Below, one piece after another: positions 53,814 through 64,000 of a DNA stretch of 64,000 nt. Location of the stretch: NCBI RefSeq assembly GCF_000143415.4, contig NW_003314273.1, positions 438,911-502,910 on the forward strand, given 5' to 3'. Numbering within the stretch: position 1 is the stretch's first letter; each line of letters opens with the position of its first letter. The position numbers were made by a program, and so were the translations under genes. Source of the DNA: Selaginella moellendorffii (Eukaryota; Streptophyta; Lycopodiopsida; Selaginellales; Selaginellaceae). The notes under the pieces are model-generated. The model was not told the origin of the DNA and ran no database searches. It saw nothing but the letters and a program-made list of their open reading frames with translations.

Positions 53814-56230
53814 CATCGGAGAAGCCAACTCTCAAGAGTCAAATCCAGAAGTTGGATCTCCAAGCAAGTTGAGCAGCACAGGAGGAGGCCACTAAAGCTA
53901 TAGACCAGTTAAGTCGAGAGAAGATCGACCTTCTCGAGGACTCGACTCCAAAGATTTGCAACTGTCCAAGACGTGAAAGCAGTGCGTGACAACCGTGTCT
54001 CAGGGCTCCAGGCGGAGAAGTCCATCACACTTCAGGCGTCTAAACAGGCCAGCGACCAGCCTCCACACTCTTCTAAGTCAAGAGAAGATCAATGGATCAA
54101 GTTTGACTACACTCTACAGTGTCTGGAGCAAGGAGGGATCTATCTTATCAGCTTTCCAGTCGACGGAGATGAGACAGGAGATACTGCTGCGGTATATTGT
54201 TCACAGCTTGAAGGAATAGTAGCAAGGGAACGACTGCAACGAGATGGTGATAGCGAGAATATGATATAGCTGAAGCTGCTCGTGACGGTGGGGGTATTCG
54301 GATTCACAGAGAGGGCTGCAGAGACTATAAGACAGACTACACTCGACGTTCTCTGTCATCTGGTAGAGCTCTCTAGTTGACGGAGACTTTGAAAACGGGT
54401 CAGGGCTGTCCAGGAATGCTCGTACAGCCGCTCGGATGAAAGTATCAGCAAAGAACTCAGTGTCAGATTGCTTCAAGGGAAATCAAATCCAAAAGTTGGA
54501 GCGGGAAAACTCGGAGCTGTGGCCAAATATCCAAGCAAGTCGAGCACCACAGTAGCAGGTCACTAAAGCGTCAAGTCTGAGCTAAAGACCAGTCTCCACA
54601 CTCTAAGTCAAGGGAAGATCAACGACTGGAATTGAAAGTTTCGGAAGATGGTGGCCGAGATGGAGAGTCGAAAGCGGCGGTTGACGAGGCTCCAGGCGGA
54701 GCAGTCGGCTGGAAGTGCAGCAGAGTCCATCAAACTTCGGCATCTAAACAGGCTAGCCCGCCTCCACACTCTTCTAAGTCAAGAGAAGATCAATGGATCA
54801 AGTTGGGCTACACTCTACAGTGTCTGGAGCAAGGAGGGATCTATCTTATCGGCTTTCCAGTGGACGGAGATGATTCAGGAGCGCCTGCTGCGGTAAGGCT
54901 GTCCATGGTAGTAGCGAGGAACGACGTAAACCAGTGTCAGATGGCTGCAAGATGGCGAGAAGACGATATAGCTGAAGCTGCTCGTGACTGGGGTTTCGGA
55001 TGGCTGCAGAGACTATAAGACAGACTACGCTAGACGTTCTCTGTCATCTGGTGGAATGAGGGAAGTGTTCGGACAGGAGTTCTTGAAGGAGAAGCCCCAG
55101 GGGATAATGGCTGACGGAGTCGAATCCGCTGCACGAGGTGGAGCTCTCGGCGAGAGCACGTGATGGCAGAGTTTGGAAGCGCAAAGGCGAGGCTGGAGAA
55201 GCAAGTAACTGGCAGCTGATAGAGAGGATCACGGGACTCGAGGCGCTGGAGGAGAGAGAGACGTGCCAGATGCAAAGCAAAGCTTTGGGCGAGGAGCTCT
55301 GAAGGATGAAGAAGACAAGCCGAGGAGAACCGATGTGAGAGCAGAGGTTTGACGGATCAGATGGACGCTACATGCGACAAGAAGGAGCATCTGGCTTCGC
55401 AGGAAGCTGTGTTTTTGCATACTTCCGCTCAAGCTTCTCAGCACGATCAAGGCCTGAAGTGGCGGAAGCATTTTCTAACTGCCAGAGGTTCTAAGCACGT
55501 CAAAGAAACGAGAATGGAAGTTCAAGAAGTAACCAGCTCTCGAGAGTCAAATACAGAACAGAGGTGCAAGCCAAGTACTGACAGCTCGAGCAGCGCAGGG
55601 AAGCAGTAGCAAGCCTCCAAAGCGCTAGAGACCAGTCTCCACACTTCTAAGTCAAGAGAAGATCAACCTCTTCGAGGAGATATCCTCCCTCGACTCCAAA
55701 GTTTCGGAGATATCTTGATCAATCGGGAGATAGCAGATAATTTTGTCAAGATCTGGGCTTCTCAAGCGGAGCTCGCTGAGACGGTGCCCGAGATCGGAGC
55801 AGTCAGCCAGCCGAGTGGAGAAGAGTCCATCAAACGTTGGCGTGAGAACAGCGAGGTGAAGGAGAAGATGAGATGCCAAGACGGATCAAAGACAAAGCTC
55901 TCTAGTTGATGGAAACAGGACGAGAGCTTCAATGCTGTCCAGGATCACTCTTACAGGTGCTTGGATGATAGAAGATGATGATGGCAAGATGATCTCAAAC
56001 TCGAAGAAACTGCTTGTGGCAGTGGAGCCAGAGGTTCGGCTTCACAAAGACTGAAAAACGGCTGATGTTCGCCCCTGACATGCGGAGACTACAAGAGCTG
56101 GAGCAAACTCTAAGACGAAGCAACAGTCATAAAGACAGAAGATCGGACGAGTTTCATGGAACGTGGAAGCTGGTGCAAAGCGATTCAGAGGTTCAATGGC
56201 CACCTTTACAATCGAGAAATGTGGACTGAG
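53814..56230 (+). pseudogene. Decayed coiled-coil coding array (unit 2)
   Basis: Copy of 30762-33180 at a constant offset of 23052 with no length change through most of it, carrying the same stops and the same internal direct repeat. Confidence 0.5.
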
Positions 56231-56854
56231 GGTACGTAGAGTCATTCGTTTTTTCCTCTTCCATTCATTTCATCCGTGTTGTTAAACAGAAGAAGCAAGC
56301 TGCAGCGACACACAAATTGTGATGGTAGCTCCTTTAGTATCAGCAACAAATCCTGGTGGAATATCTTCTGAGCTCCAACTTGGTCCAGATCGTTGGAGGC
56401 CGTCTCTTCGAGACTAAATAAATAAAACATCTCAGAGACTACGCTAAGGAGCTGCTTATTCTGGCCAACTTGTGAGTAAATAACCTTGAGAGATTATGTT
56501 TCTTTTCTATTTGGAAAATAGTCTGACTGCCAACTTGGTCCAGATCATAAGAGGCCGCCAGAAGAATATGTAAATGAGGGTGGAGCTCTTAAACCAAGCA
56601 GGGGCAGCAGGTTGAAAAATCGAAGTTTTAAGTTCGCCCAGCAGAGTAGGGGCAGCAGCTTCAAAAAGAAAAGTGGAAGCAGCTAAAGAGCAGTGACAAG
56701 TTTGATCGAGCAGCAGAATAGTTCAGACTCGTGATAGTTTTTTTCATATCATTTTCTTTGATTTAGCTGTAAAAACGATGATTTAATGTTCATAATGTTT
56801 GAATCTCTGAAAGGTCCGAGATCCGACTTGCAACAAGATGATACCTAGAGCACG

Positions 56855-57608
56855 CTAGGGCTTGGCGGCATGGCCGCTTGGCAAGGCATCCCCCGAAAAA
56901 CTCGTGAACTTTACCATGTAGGCCGAGTATTTGCAATCTGTAGACTTGTCTCTAACATCGTGGATCTTCTTGTACGTTTGCAAGGATTCCTGATCAGTTT
57001 GTCCCCGTAACTTGATTAGAAAATGGAAAAACAAATCCAGCTCAGGAAAATAAGATCTTACATAGTTTGCTCCAGAGGCATTACCATCACATAGCATGTA
57101 AATTTGAACCGACCCGACCAAATGAACGATCTTCAATCCACTGGGAGTTTAGCAACTCCACCTGTGAAATAAAAAGAACGAAACAAGAAAAAACAATGAT
57201 GAGAGTCATACTATTAACAAGAACCTCCAGTGGTTCTGGGAAAAAGCAAAATCACATGAGACTAGAAGAATTCCAAAGCCTTTGAAGACGTGCACGTTGA
57301 TAAAGGACGCTTTGCCTTAAATCTCCTGCTGGACTGTGGGGTAACGATGGTGATAGCGAAGGTGTTCGACTTTCTAGACACCACGACACCACGTTAGAGC
57401 AAGAACTCAGGAGCTAATATGTACGCACCTCCAGTTGTTCCATATGGTATAAAGCCATTTGACTTGGTCTAGAAGGTCATAAGCGGATGAAAAGGGAAAA
57501 GGCTTGCCCACCTCCTTCCAGACAGTCAAAGTTGTTACCATTGTATGAGAAAAAAACTAAATTTCTGCACGTCGCCACCAATCAAACTTGTAAGATTGCT
57601 GTTCGTGA
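56855..57608 (-). CDS. Minus-strand gene, partial, unrecognised (unit 2)
   Basis: Counterpart of 33905-34810. The stretch 56855-57136 stays open for 93 codons, and a 51-bp GT-AG interval (GTAAGA..AATCAAG, about 57011-57061) could be spliced in phase to join SGANY to LRGQTDQE. The 5' part is cut at the unit 2/unit 3 junction, so the exon equivalent to 34700-34810 is missing. Function unknown. Confidence 0.38.
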
Positions 57609-57637
57609 CTAACTTAATCCGTCCGTTCTAACTTAAT
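57609..57637. repeat. Filler junction between units 2 and 3
   Basis: CTAACTTAAT occurs at 57609-57618 and again at 57628-57637, with nine unrelated bases between. The second copy belongs to the resumed repeat and the first looks like templated filler at a break-repair junction. Confidence 0.6.
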
Positions 57638-58374
57638 CTTGAGGGAATTTGAGGTGTTATTCTCATGGAAATCATTACGGCCATGTTATTACCTTTTACC
57701 AATGTTAAAAATGAGTGTTTCTTGTACTAGGGAGTGCATTTTCTTTTGTTTTCCTTCTTACTGTCTAGAATTTAATGTTTGAATCAATTTTTTTTTGAGA
57801 TTTTAGGCATTTTAACTCATGGTTTTGGTTTCATTCTCTTGGTTTGAGTATAAACTTTTAAACAAGTCCATCCACACCTATTTTTGTGTGCAAAGTCAAG
57901 AGATTTCCATGCAAATGTTTTCCTCTTAGGCATTTTGAGTATTGGAGTTTAATTTTTTCTATTTTCCCCCTTTTCTTTGCAATATTTTTTTCTTTTGTCG
58001 TGAGAAATTGGCATTTGCAAGAGTGAGAGTGATTTTATTTGGGAAAATCTACATGAGGATACTCTTTTATTTGGAGTTATCCCATTTAGATACTTTGCTC
58101 TCACACAAGTCAAAGTTCTTTGTGCGTTGTATTTTCCACAACCTGGCATCTACTACATAGTGGACATTTTATGCTAGTTCACACTCGTTCCAGTTAGAGA
58201 TGGCAACTAGCAAACTTCCATACAGTGCCTAGGGTATGGGGATATTTTTCACACCTTTTACGAGAGCTCGATTATCAAACTACTCTTTTTGATGAGGAGG
58301 ATTCATCATTCATTACAGATATCGAGTCAGAGAGTCCACCATCCATGGCTCTTCCTACATAAATCCACATTCTA

Positions 58375-59624
58375 CAGCGAGGCACCGACTTGACATACTT
58401 ATCTGGCAATGGCGACATCTTTGCCAATACACATGTCACTCATTTTGAGCAATATTGCATGTCAAATGGCATCATCGAGGATGATCACAAACTTTGTGAC
58501 TTCTTGCGATCGCTCACTAGCCGAGCAGAAACATGGGTAGAGACACTCTTGGAGGTAGATATGGCTGACAACTCCACATTCAAAGCATCTTTCTAAGGTC
58601 ACTTTGATCAGCAGTGACCACCAAATCGCTTACTCATGGACTTGTTCGTTTTTTGGCAAGGAGCACGTGAATCTGTGCCGGAATATGTGATGTGGTTTAG
58701 GTTTTACTAGAAGGAGTGTGTCCTCATCACAAATGAACCTCATGGCATCACTACATTCATCTTTGGCCTCAAGGGAAATCTCAAATGCAAAATGCTTAAG
58801 CGAGAGTTTTGGATGTGTTATGAGGCATTTGCTATAGTAGAGACTTTGGAGTGGGATCTTCTCCAACATCTCAAGATTCCTAGGGTAGAGGAGGTTTTCC
58901 TCCCACCTTCAGATGAGAGCTCATGTGCTACCATGATCCATTCTTCTCCAACCCCGCACAGTGATGATAGAGTTTCCTCAATGATCGAGAAGGCATTGTC
59001 GAAGCATGCAAGATACAAGGAGATTATCTAGCAGCAATGATAAATTCAAGAGAAGCTACTTGAGGAGCTTAAAGCATGCTGCTTACAGTAGGCAGGGAGA
59101 CTAAGATGCTCTCTTCGTTCTTGGTACTACTCGCATTGCGGTGTTATGATACACAGCATAAATAGATGTTGGAAGCTTCATTTAGAACTTCGACCACCTT
59201 TTGTCTAGCATGTTGAAGAGTAACTTCTACCAGACAACATATTTCTTCCATGGCTAGAGATAGATACCAGCAACAATTGGAGTAGAAAGCGATCAAAGAC
59301 ACCCTTTCGTTGAGCTGTGGAAACACTGATGCATGTCAACATAGTTTATGTTGTAGAGGACGGTTATAAGATGGCTGCTATGACTCAAGGGCGCAAGAAG
59401 GTTTCTCCTTTAGCCCCAAATATTGATGGTGAGCAAGATCCAGCTCTAGTTTCTAGAACTTCCCCATCTCTCATGGCATGTAAGTTACCCCATGCTTCGG
59501 TATTTGCAATGCAACCCACATCCTTGGCCACAACTTCAAATCCAACAATTGGATATTCATCCAACTTTCAATGTGGGGTCTCTCATCTACCCTCCACTTT
59601 TTCTCAAGTCCCATAAGAAGTTCT
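58375..59624 (+). pseudogene. Decayed Ty3/gypsy gag (unit 3)
   Basis: Third copy of the gag remnant: capsid-like core at 58390-58596, acidic tail to 59031 and last open piece 59317-59616. Here no protease remnant follows; the sequence switches at about 59624 into a truncated LTR B. Confidence 0.7.
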
Positions 59625-62017
59625 AGGAATGTTCCTAGATTGTGAATTTGGACATGGGACGAACACCATTGTGTTTAGACCGATTTTTACATTCTGTAGA
59701 TATGCCAAATGAGCAAATCTGGACACTTTTCATAAATAGCATTTGAGACCGAAATGAAACTAACATAAAGGGCATGATAGCGAGGGTGTTTGGCAGACAC
59801 GGTAAGCTATCATCTAGCGATATTGAGGGACCAATCTCAATATTGCGGGGGTTCCCAAAACTAGCAAGTGAAAATCAACGAATGAGTTTCTCTAACCAAG
59901 TCAAGTATGCTTGACAAATAACACGTACGAATTCCGTCCTTATGCCCATCTGGTCAAGTGCACATACGAAGACCAGTTTCTCAACTAGCTTAGGCGGAGA
60001 CTAATAACGGGCCCAGCAATACCGACCTCCTACCATCGTGGTAGTAAGGTAAGAGTGTCCGTAAGGTAACTTTCGATAGTAGTTGACAGGTAACTTTCGA
60101 TACCCGAAGTCACATTCGCAACACTCTCCCCCCCCTAGGGAAGATCGACGTCCTTGTCGATGCACACTCGAGTCTAGAATACCGCCAAGGAAACAACCCC
60201 AGAAAAAGTTCACGGTATTCACACTATATGAGAAATGCACCAACTTAAATGAGTTAGGAGGCAACCTCTTTGTCTAACGCAGATGCGGTACCAGCTCAGA
60301 CACCTTCCAGCCGTCGCCGACAAGGAAATGACCAACGGAGTCAGCCACCCTTGCTGCTCTGGGAGTCACCCAGCTTACAAAAGTGTGATACACCCCTACC
60401 CGCAAGGACATAGAGAGAGAAGCCAGAGGCCCCAACCCTCATGAGCAAAGAAACCAAACCCGTCGGTAAGGTTTAGATAGACTATTGTAAATAGGCAGTT
60501 AGAGTTGTTTACACGGTCACGCCCTTTTGAATGGAATAAAGAACATCGACAGAGTGGCGGGTTATGTGACCAGTCGACAGTAGCTACCCCAAGACTAGAG
60601 ATTTCAACATGCATACGAAGTGCCAAAGCCAGTCTGCCTATACTGGCCCAAACTCAAAGATCAAAAGATGGACAATATCAAAGTTAGAGACAATGATATC
60701 TTAGAGACTTAATTATCAGTGACTAAATCTTACATTAGAACACAAAAGTATTCCAAGCAAGTTATCGTCCAATAAACCAGTAGTATAGTATAGGAACCAC
60801 CAAGATCATTGTAACTGGTAAACAGAATACATGATCCAACAAAATTCAATAGCTAGTATATCATCAAGAAAACTCAATGATGAAACTTGACTATCGAAGA
60901 TGGTAGATAGAATGCCAAATAATTTGCGAAAGAGAACTCAAAGAATACAAAGTATCATTGATTGACAAGCACAATGCTCGCAAATGTATCACCCAAAGGA
61001 AATAACATCCCAACCTATCAAAACTAACTTGAGCAATAATCAACAGAATAGAATGAATGTGGCAAAACCAACAAACACTCATTCTTGCCAACTATCACAA
61101 AAGCCAATCCGAATAGATCCCAACCAACAATACTAAGGAATTTAAGTTGCCTAAGCAAGTGTCAGCAACATCCTACTGATGTTTCAAACCCAAGAAACCA
61201 ATCCAAAGCAAACCACAAAGAACATGTGGTATTGCGAAAAGCTAAAAACTATCAAAGAGAACAACTAACCATCATGAAAAATTATCAATCATCCTATCAA
61301 GAAAGAGATGCATAATCATAGTTGAAGAAAGAATCTACCATCCCGAAGAATAGCAACTCAGTTTATATCAACAATAATTAAGCAAAACTCTTTGACAAGG
61401 ATAATCAACTATCCTAGATGATAGTCAATTATCACCAATGATTGCTAGATGCAAATACTAACTTCAATCTGGAAGCTAGAAGCCAAAATACCTTCCCCAA
61501 CAACTTCTAACAAATGGAATAACGAGCATAAAACTCAAAGAACCAAAAGCTTGAAGAAGTCTATAGTTAAGTCTTGCCTAACAATGATCATAAGCTTTGC
61601 ATAAACTAACTTCAATGCTAAAGAAGAAATCATGGTATAACTTACAATATCCTCCTCAACACATCCATAAGCTATACTACATAATGCAAAGCTAATGAAG
61701 AGCATGTTTGCATCAATTCAAAAGCAAAGCATAACGGAGTTATGCTCAACAAGTGATCATCTAATCGATCCTCCATGAATCCATCAATAGCAAGACGTAG
61801 CTCACTTTATAGCAAGCACAAGAAGAATCATCAATGATCGATATATCCCAACTGAAATCCAGCAAGGATTCAATCACTAACTCTTTCCTCTTATAAAGCT
61901 AGCATAGTCCATGACTAAATCACTTTTCAAGGAAAAGCTCAAAACTCAACCTCTACTAAACAATCTTGTCTAGAACACAACTAACTCAAACTTGCCACTC
62001 AATTCATTTGAACGTCA

Positions 62018-62072
62018 ATACAATTGCTAATTAGCAATTGTACAAATGCTAATTAGCAATTGTACAAATGCT
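62018..62072. repeat. 22-bp tandem duplication around a palindrome (B3)
   Basis: TGCTAATTAGCAATTGTACAAA is present once in B1 (near 20137) and B2 but twice in tandem here. The unit contains GCTAATTAGC and AATT palindromes that could fold back. Confidence 0.8.
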
Positions 62073-63900
62073 AATAACACAAAGCTATAGCCAAATCATC
62101 AACACTATCTTCATCAAAACTAATGAAACTCGACATCAATCTTGCAGAGAGACATCTCATTTCACTAAAATCAACCAACTTCCTCCTATTAACAACTTCA
62201 CATAGGTTCACCCCAACACAAATTCTCATGACCCATAATATGCTTAAGCCTCGAACATCCTTTTGCCCATTCTTTTGACATCCAACACCGACATCTGTAA
62301 AATGCAAATGGAACATCCAAGGCTTGATCACGAAGACCACATCTTCGGATATCCACATTGCACTAACACTCTTCTTCAACCACTTTCAAGATTCAATGTG
62401 AAACTAAAACATTAACAAGAAAAATGACATGGAAAATCAAGCTCTAAGGAAACTTCCTCATCACTTAAAATAACAATGTCACTTCCACTAACACAAATGC
62501 TAGTAATGTCAATGCCTCAACCTCACACCTTCTCTATCCAACAATCTGCTTCAAGTGTTAATGGATCAACTAATGAGCTATAGCAAATGAATGCTATAAC
62601 CCTTTTTTCAACACCTTATGGGCAAATCCTCAAGGAACCAAGGAACCAACTTAAACTTAGCATAATGGACCACCATCGAGAATCCAGTCAAAGCTATTAC
62701 AATGCTACTTCGTGCAAGTAGACTAGCTTCACCATCAACCACTTTGGGGTTGATCATTGTTTAACCAAGCAACTTCGTAAACACATCGCTCATTATCACA
62801 TAGATATGATATAAGTATCACAATGATTTGATCATAAATTGAGTAACATAATGAGCAATGCCAATGTCATTACTACAAAAGTTTATGTGAGTATCAAGTG
62901 TCAACTCGATTCAACAAAATGTAACATAAATGCCACACTCCACTGATAGCGATTTACAACACCCAAAACCACTAACTTTTGTTCACAACACAGACAAGCT
63001 CATGCCACTCTCTTTCCGACCAAACTCAAAATTAATCTAACACCAAGCTACTCAAGGAGCAATAGCAAGGTTCCCCAAAAAAGAATTGAACATTGCAACC
63101 CAAGTCTTCTAATAGCAAGCCTAGACAAAATGGTTTAGCGCTTCACTGCTATCCATCCCATGACTCACCATTTACAAGACCATCATTTCCAACATGCATC
63201 AAGGTAGGGGCTCTTGATTGCATGATGTGAACATGGGCAATGGGTCACACCTCGTTGCGAATCATCTCTTCAAGAAGAGAACATGATTTATGTGTTTGAT
63301 CCTTCGTCCCTGATGACTCTCCTTTCAGTCTCATCTTTGACTACACCTCAAGCTTGCTTTCACACTGCCTTCAGTCCAATCCAAGAGAAGTTTATGAGAG
63401 AGCACGGCAATGACTACTTGAACCAATAGACTAATCCCTACAGTCTTGATTGATCCACTTGTAACCATGCCTAAGAAGGATCCACTAGTGCCATGCTAAA
63501 CAGCTACGGATTAGCATATTTTCCACTCATAGCAAACCTAGGGAAGGTTTGCTTTTACCCACGGTACATGGAACAACTCATAGAACCATTGGAACAACCC
63601 ATGGAACGACCGATAGGCTAACATTAATCCTGCCAACTCAAAACGTAACCTTGAGTTGCTAATATGCCTCACACACGAGCCCAAGCGTAAACTTGTGCTA
63701 ACGGAGCATCTCAAATCCATCCTATGAGCCCAAGAGCAAGCTCACATTATTAGCTACAAAAGATAACCAAAACCATACCCAAGGAACGAATGTGAACCCT
63801 TTGCACCAAATGTGTACCCACTCGGATCATCGTTTTCATCTCTGCGTATGCAACGAGACTAGTTGCCCAATCTCATTGAATAGTACTCGTTGAGATTCAT

Positions 63901-63912
63901 CCTCTGATACCA
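63901..63912 (-). other. Primer-binding site of element B3
   Basis: TGGTATCAGAGG on the minus strand, as in B1, two bases from the LTR. Confidence 0.88.
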
Positions 63913-64000
63913 AATGTAGCACACGTGATTTTGACCCTTTATCCTATGGTGATTTACCATAGGATAACACCACGAAGCAGAACCTAAACCCTCTTTGTGC

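Larger units (their letters stand above)
36120..57608. repeat. Segmental duplication, unit 2
   Basis: Direct copy of unit 1. It lacks about 1.1 kb equivalent to roughly 5780-6870, lacks element A (empty site near 43151-43162), and lacks the right part of element B (deletion junction near 47087). It ends at about 57608, where homology to position 34669 of unit 1 stops. Confidence 0.93.
57628..64000. repeat. Segmental duplication, partial unit 3
   Basis: The third copy resumes at the equivalent of about 2424 of unit 1 (38518 of unit 2) and follows the gag remnant to about 59624. It then jumps into LTR B and continues through the element B interior to the window end. It therefore lacks everything between the gag remnant and LTR B, but keeps the right half of element B that unit 2 lost. 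Confidence 0.88.
59625..64000 (-). mobile_element. Element B3, left LTR truncated, continues past window (unit 3)
   Basis: Begins inside the LTR (match to about 44105 of B2), LTR part 59625-60123. The full interior 60124-63914 (about 3.8 kb) is uninterrupted, with the primer-binding site at 63901-63912 and the start of the right LTR at 63915. It gives the cleanest view of the B interior: no ORF above 102 codons and no RT, gag or integrase motif. Confidence 0.88.

Overview
The window looks like nuclear DNA of a land plant: retrotransposon-rich, mostly non-coding sequence around a few small genes. The introns that can be supported are very short (46, 52, 65 and 67 bp, with 57 bp in a weaker model). 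Together with the nested LTR elements this fits a lycophyte such as Selaginella, but that assignment is inference. There are no rRNA or tRNA genes, no bacterial operons and no CRISPR.

The large-scale structure is a tandem segmental duplication. Unit 1 (1-34669) and unit 2 (36120-57608) are near-identical where they align. A third, partial unit (57628-64000) resumes inside the repeat after a scrambled junction. An AT-rich spacer (34670-36119) separates units 1 and 2. The shared order is: LTR remnants; a decayed Ty3/gypsy gag-protease; a diverged 'LTR A' relative in two orientations; a non-autonomous LTR element 'B'; a second decayed Ty3/gypsy (RT, RNase H, gag knuckle, integrase scraps) containing a solo LTR B and a small Cassandra-like LTR; then a gene island.

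The gene island (about 28.1-34.8 kb and 51.2-57.6 kb) holds a putative spliced gene on the minus strand, a three-exon plus-strand gene for a highly charged Lys/Glu/Gln-rich protein (537 aa in unit 1, 522 aa in unit 2), a long decayed coiled-coil coding array, and a minus-strand gene remnant.

Because the units are copies, several insertions can be read against empty sites. A 7.8-kb element A (8162-15929, duplicated target ACTAC) is in unit 1 only. A 1055-bp solo LTR 'C' (20710-21764, CTTAT) interrupts element B only in unit 1. Element B (ACAAC) and the solo LTR B (AAAGT) predate the duplication. Elements A and B have intact LTR ends and Met-tRNA-type primer sites but no recognisable reverse transcriptase, so they are probably non-autonomous.

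The most unusual object is at 16861-18316: a chromovirus integrase with HHCC zinc finger, DD35E core, GPY/F module and chromodomain, interrupted by two short GT-AG introns. Removing them restores the exact D(35)E spacing and one frame to the chromodomain. Introns are not expected in a retrotransposon pol gene. The fragment has replaced part of element B rather than inserting with a target duplication.

Names A, B and C are local labels. Family calls rest on motifs read by eye, with no database search.
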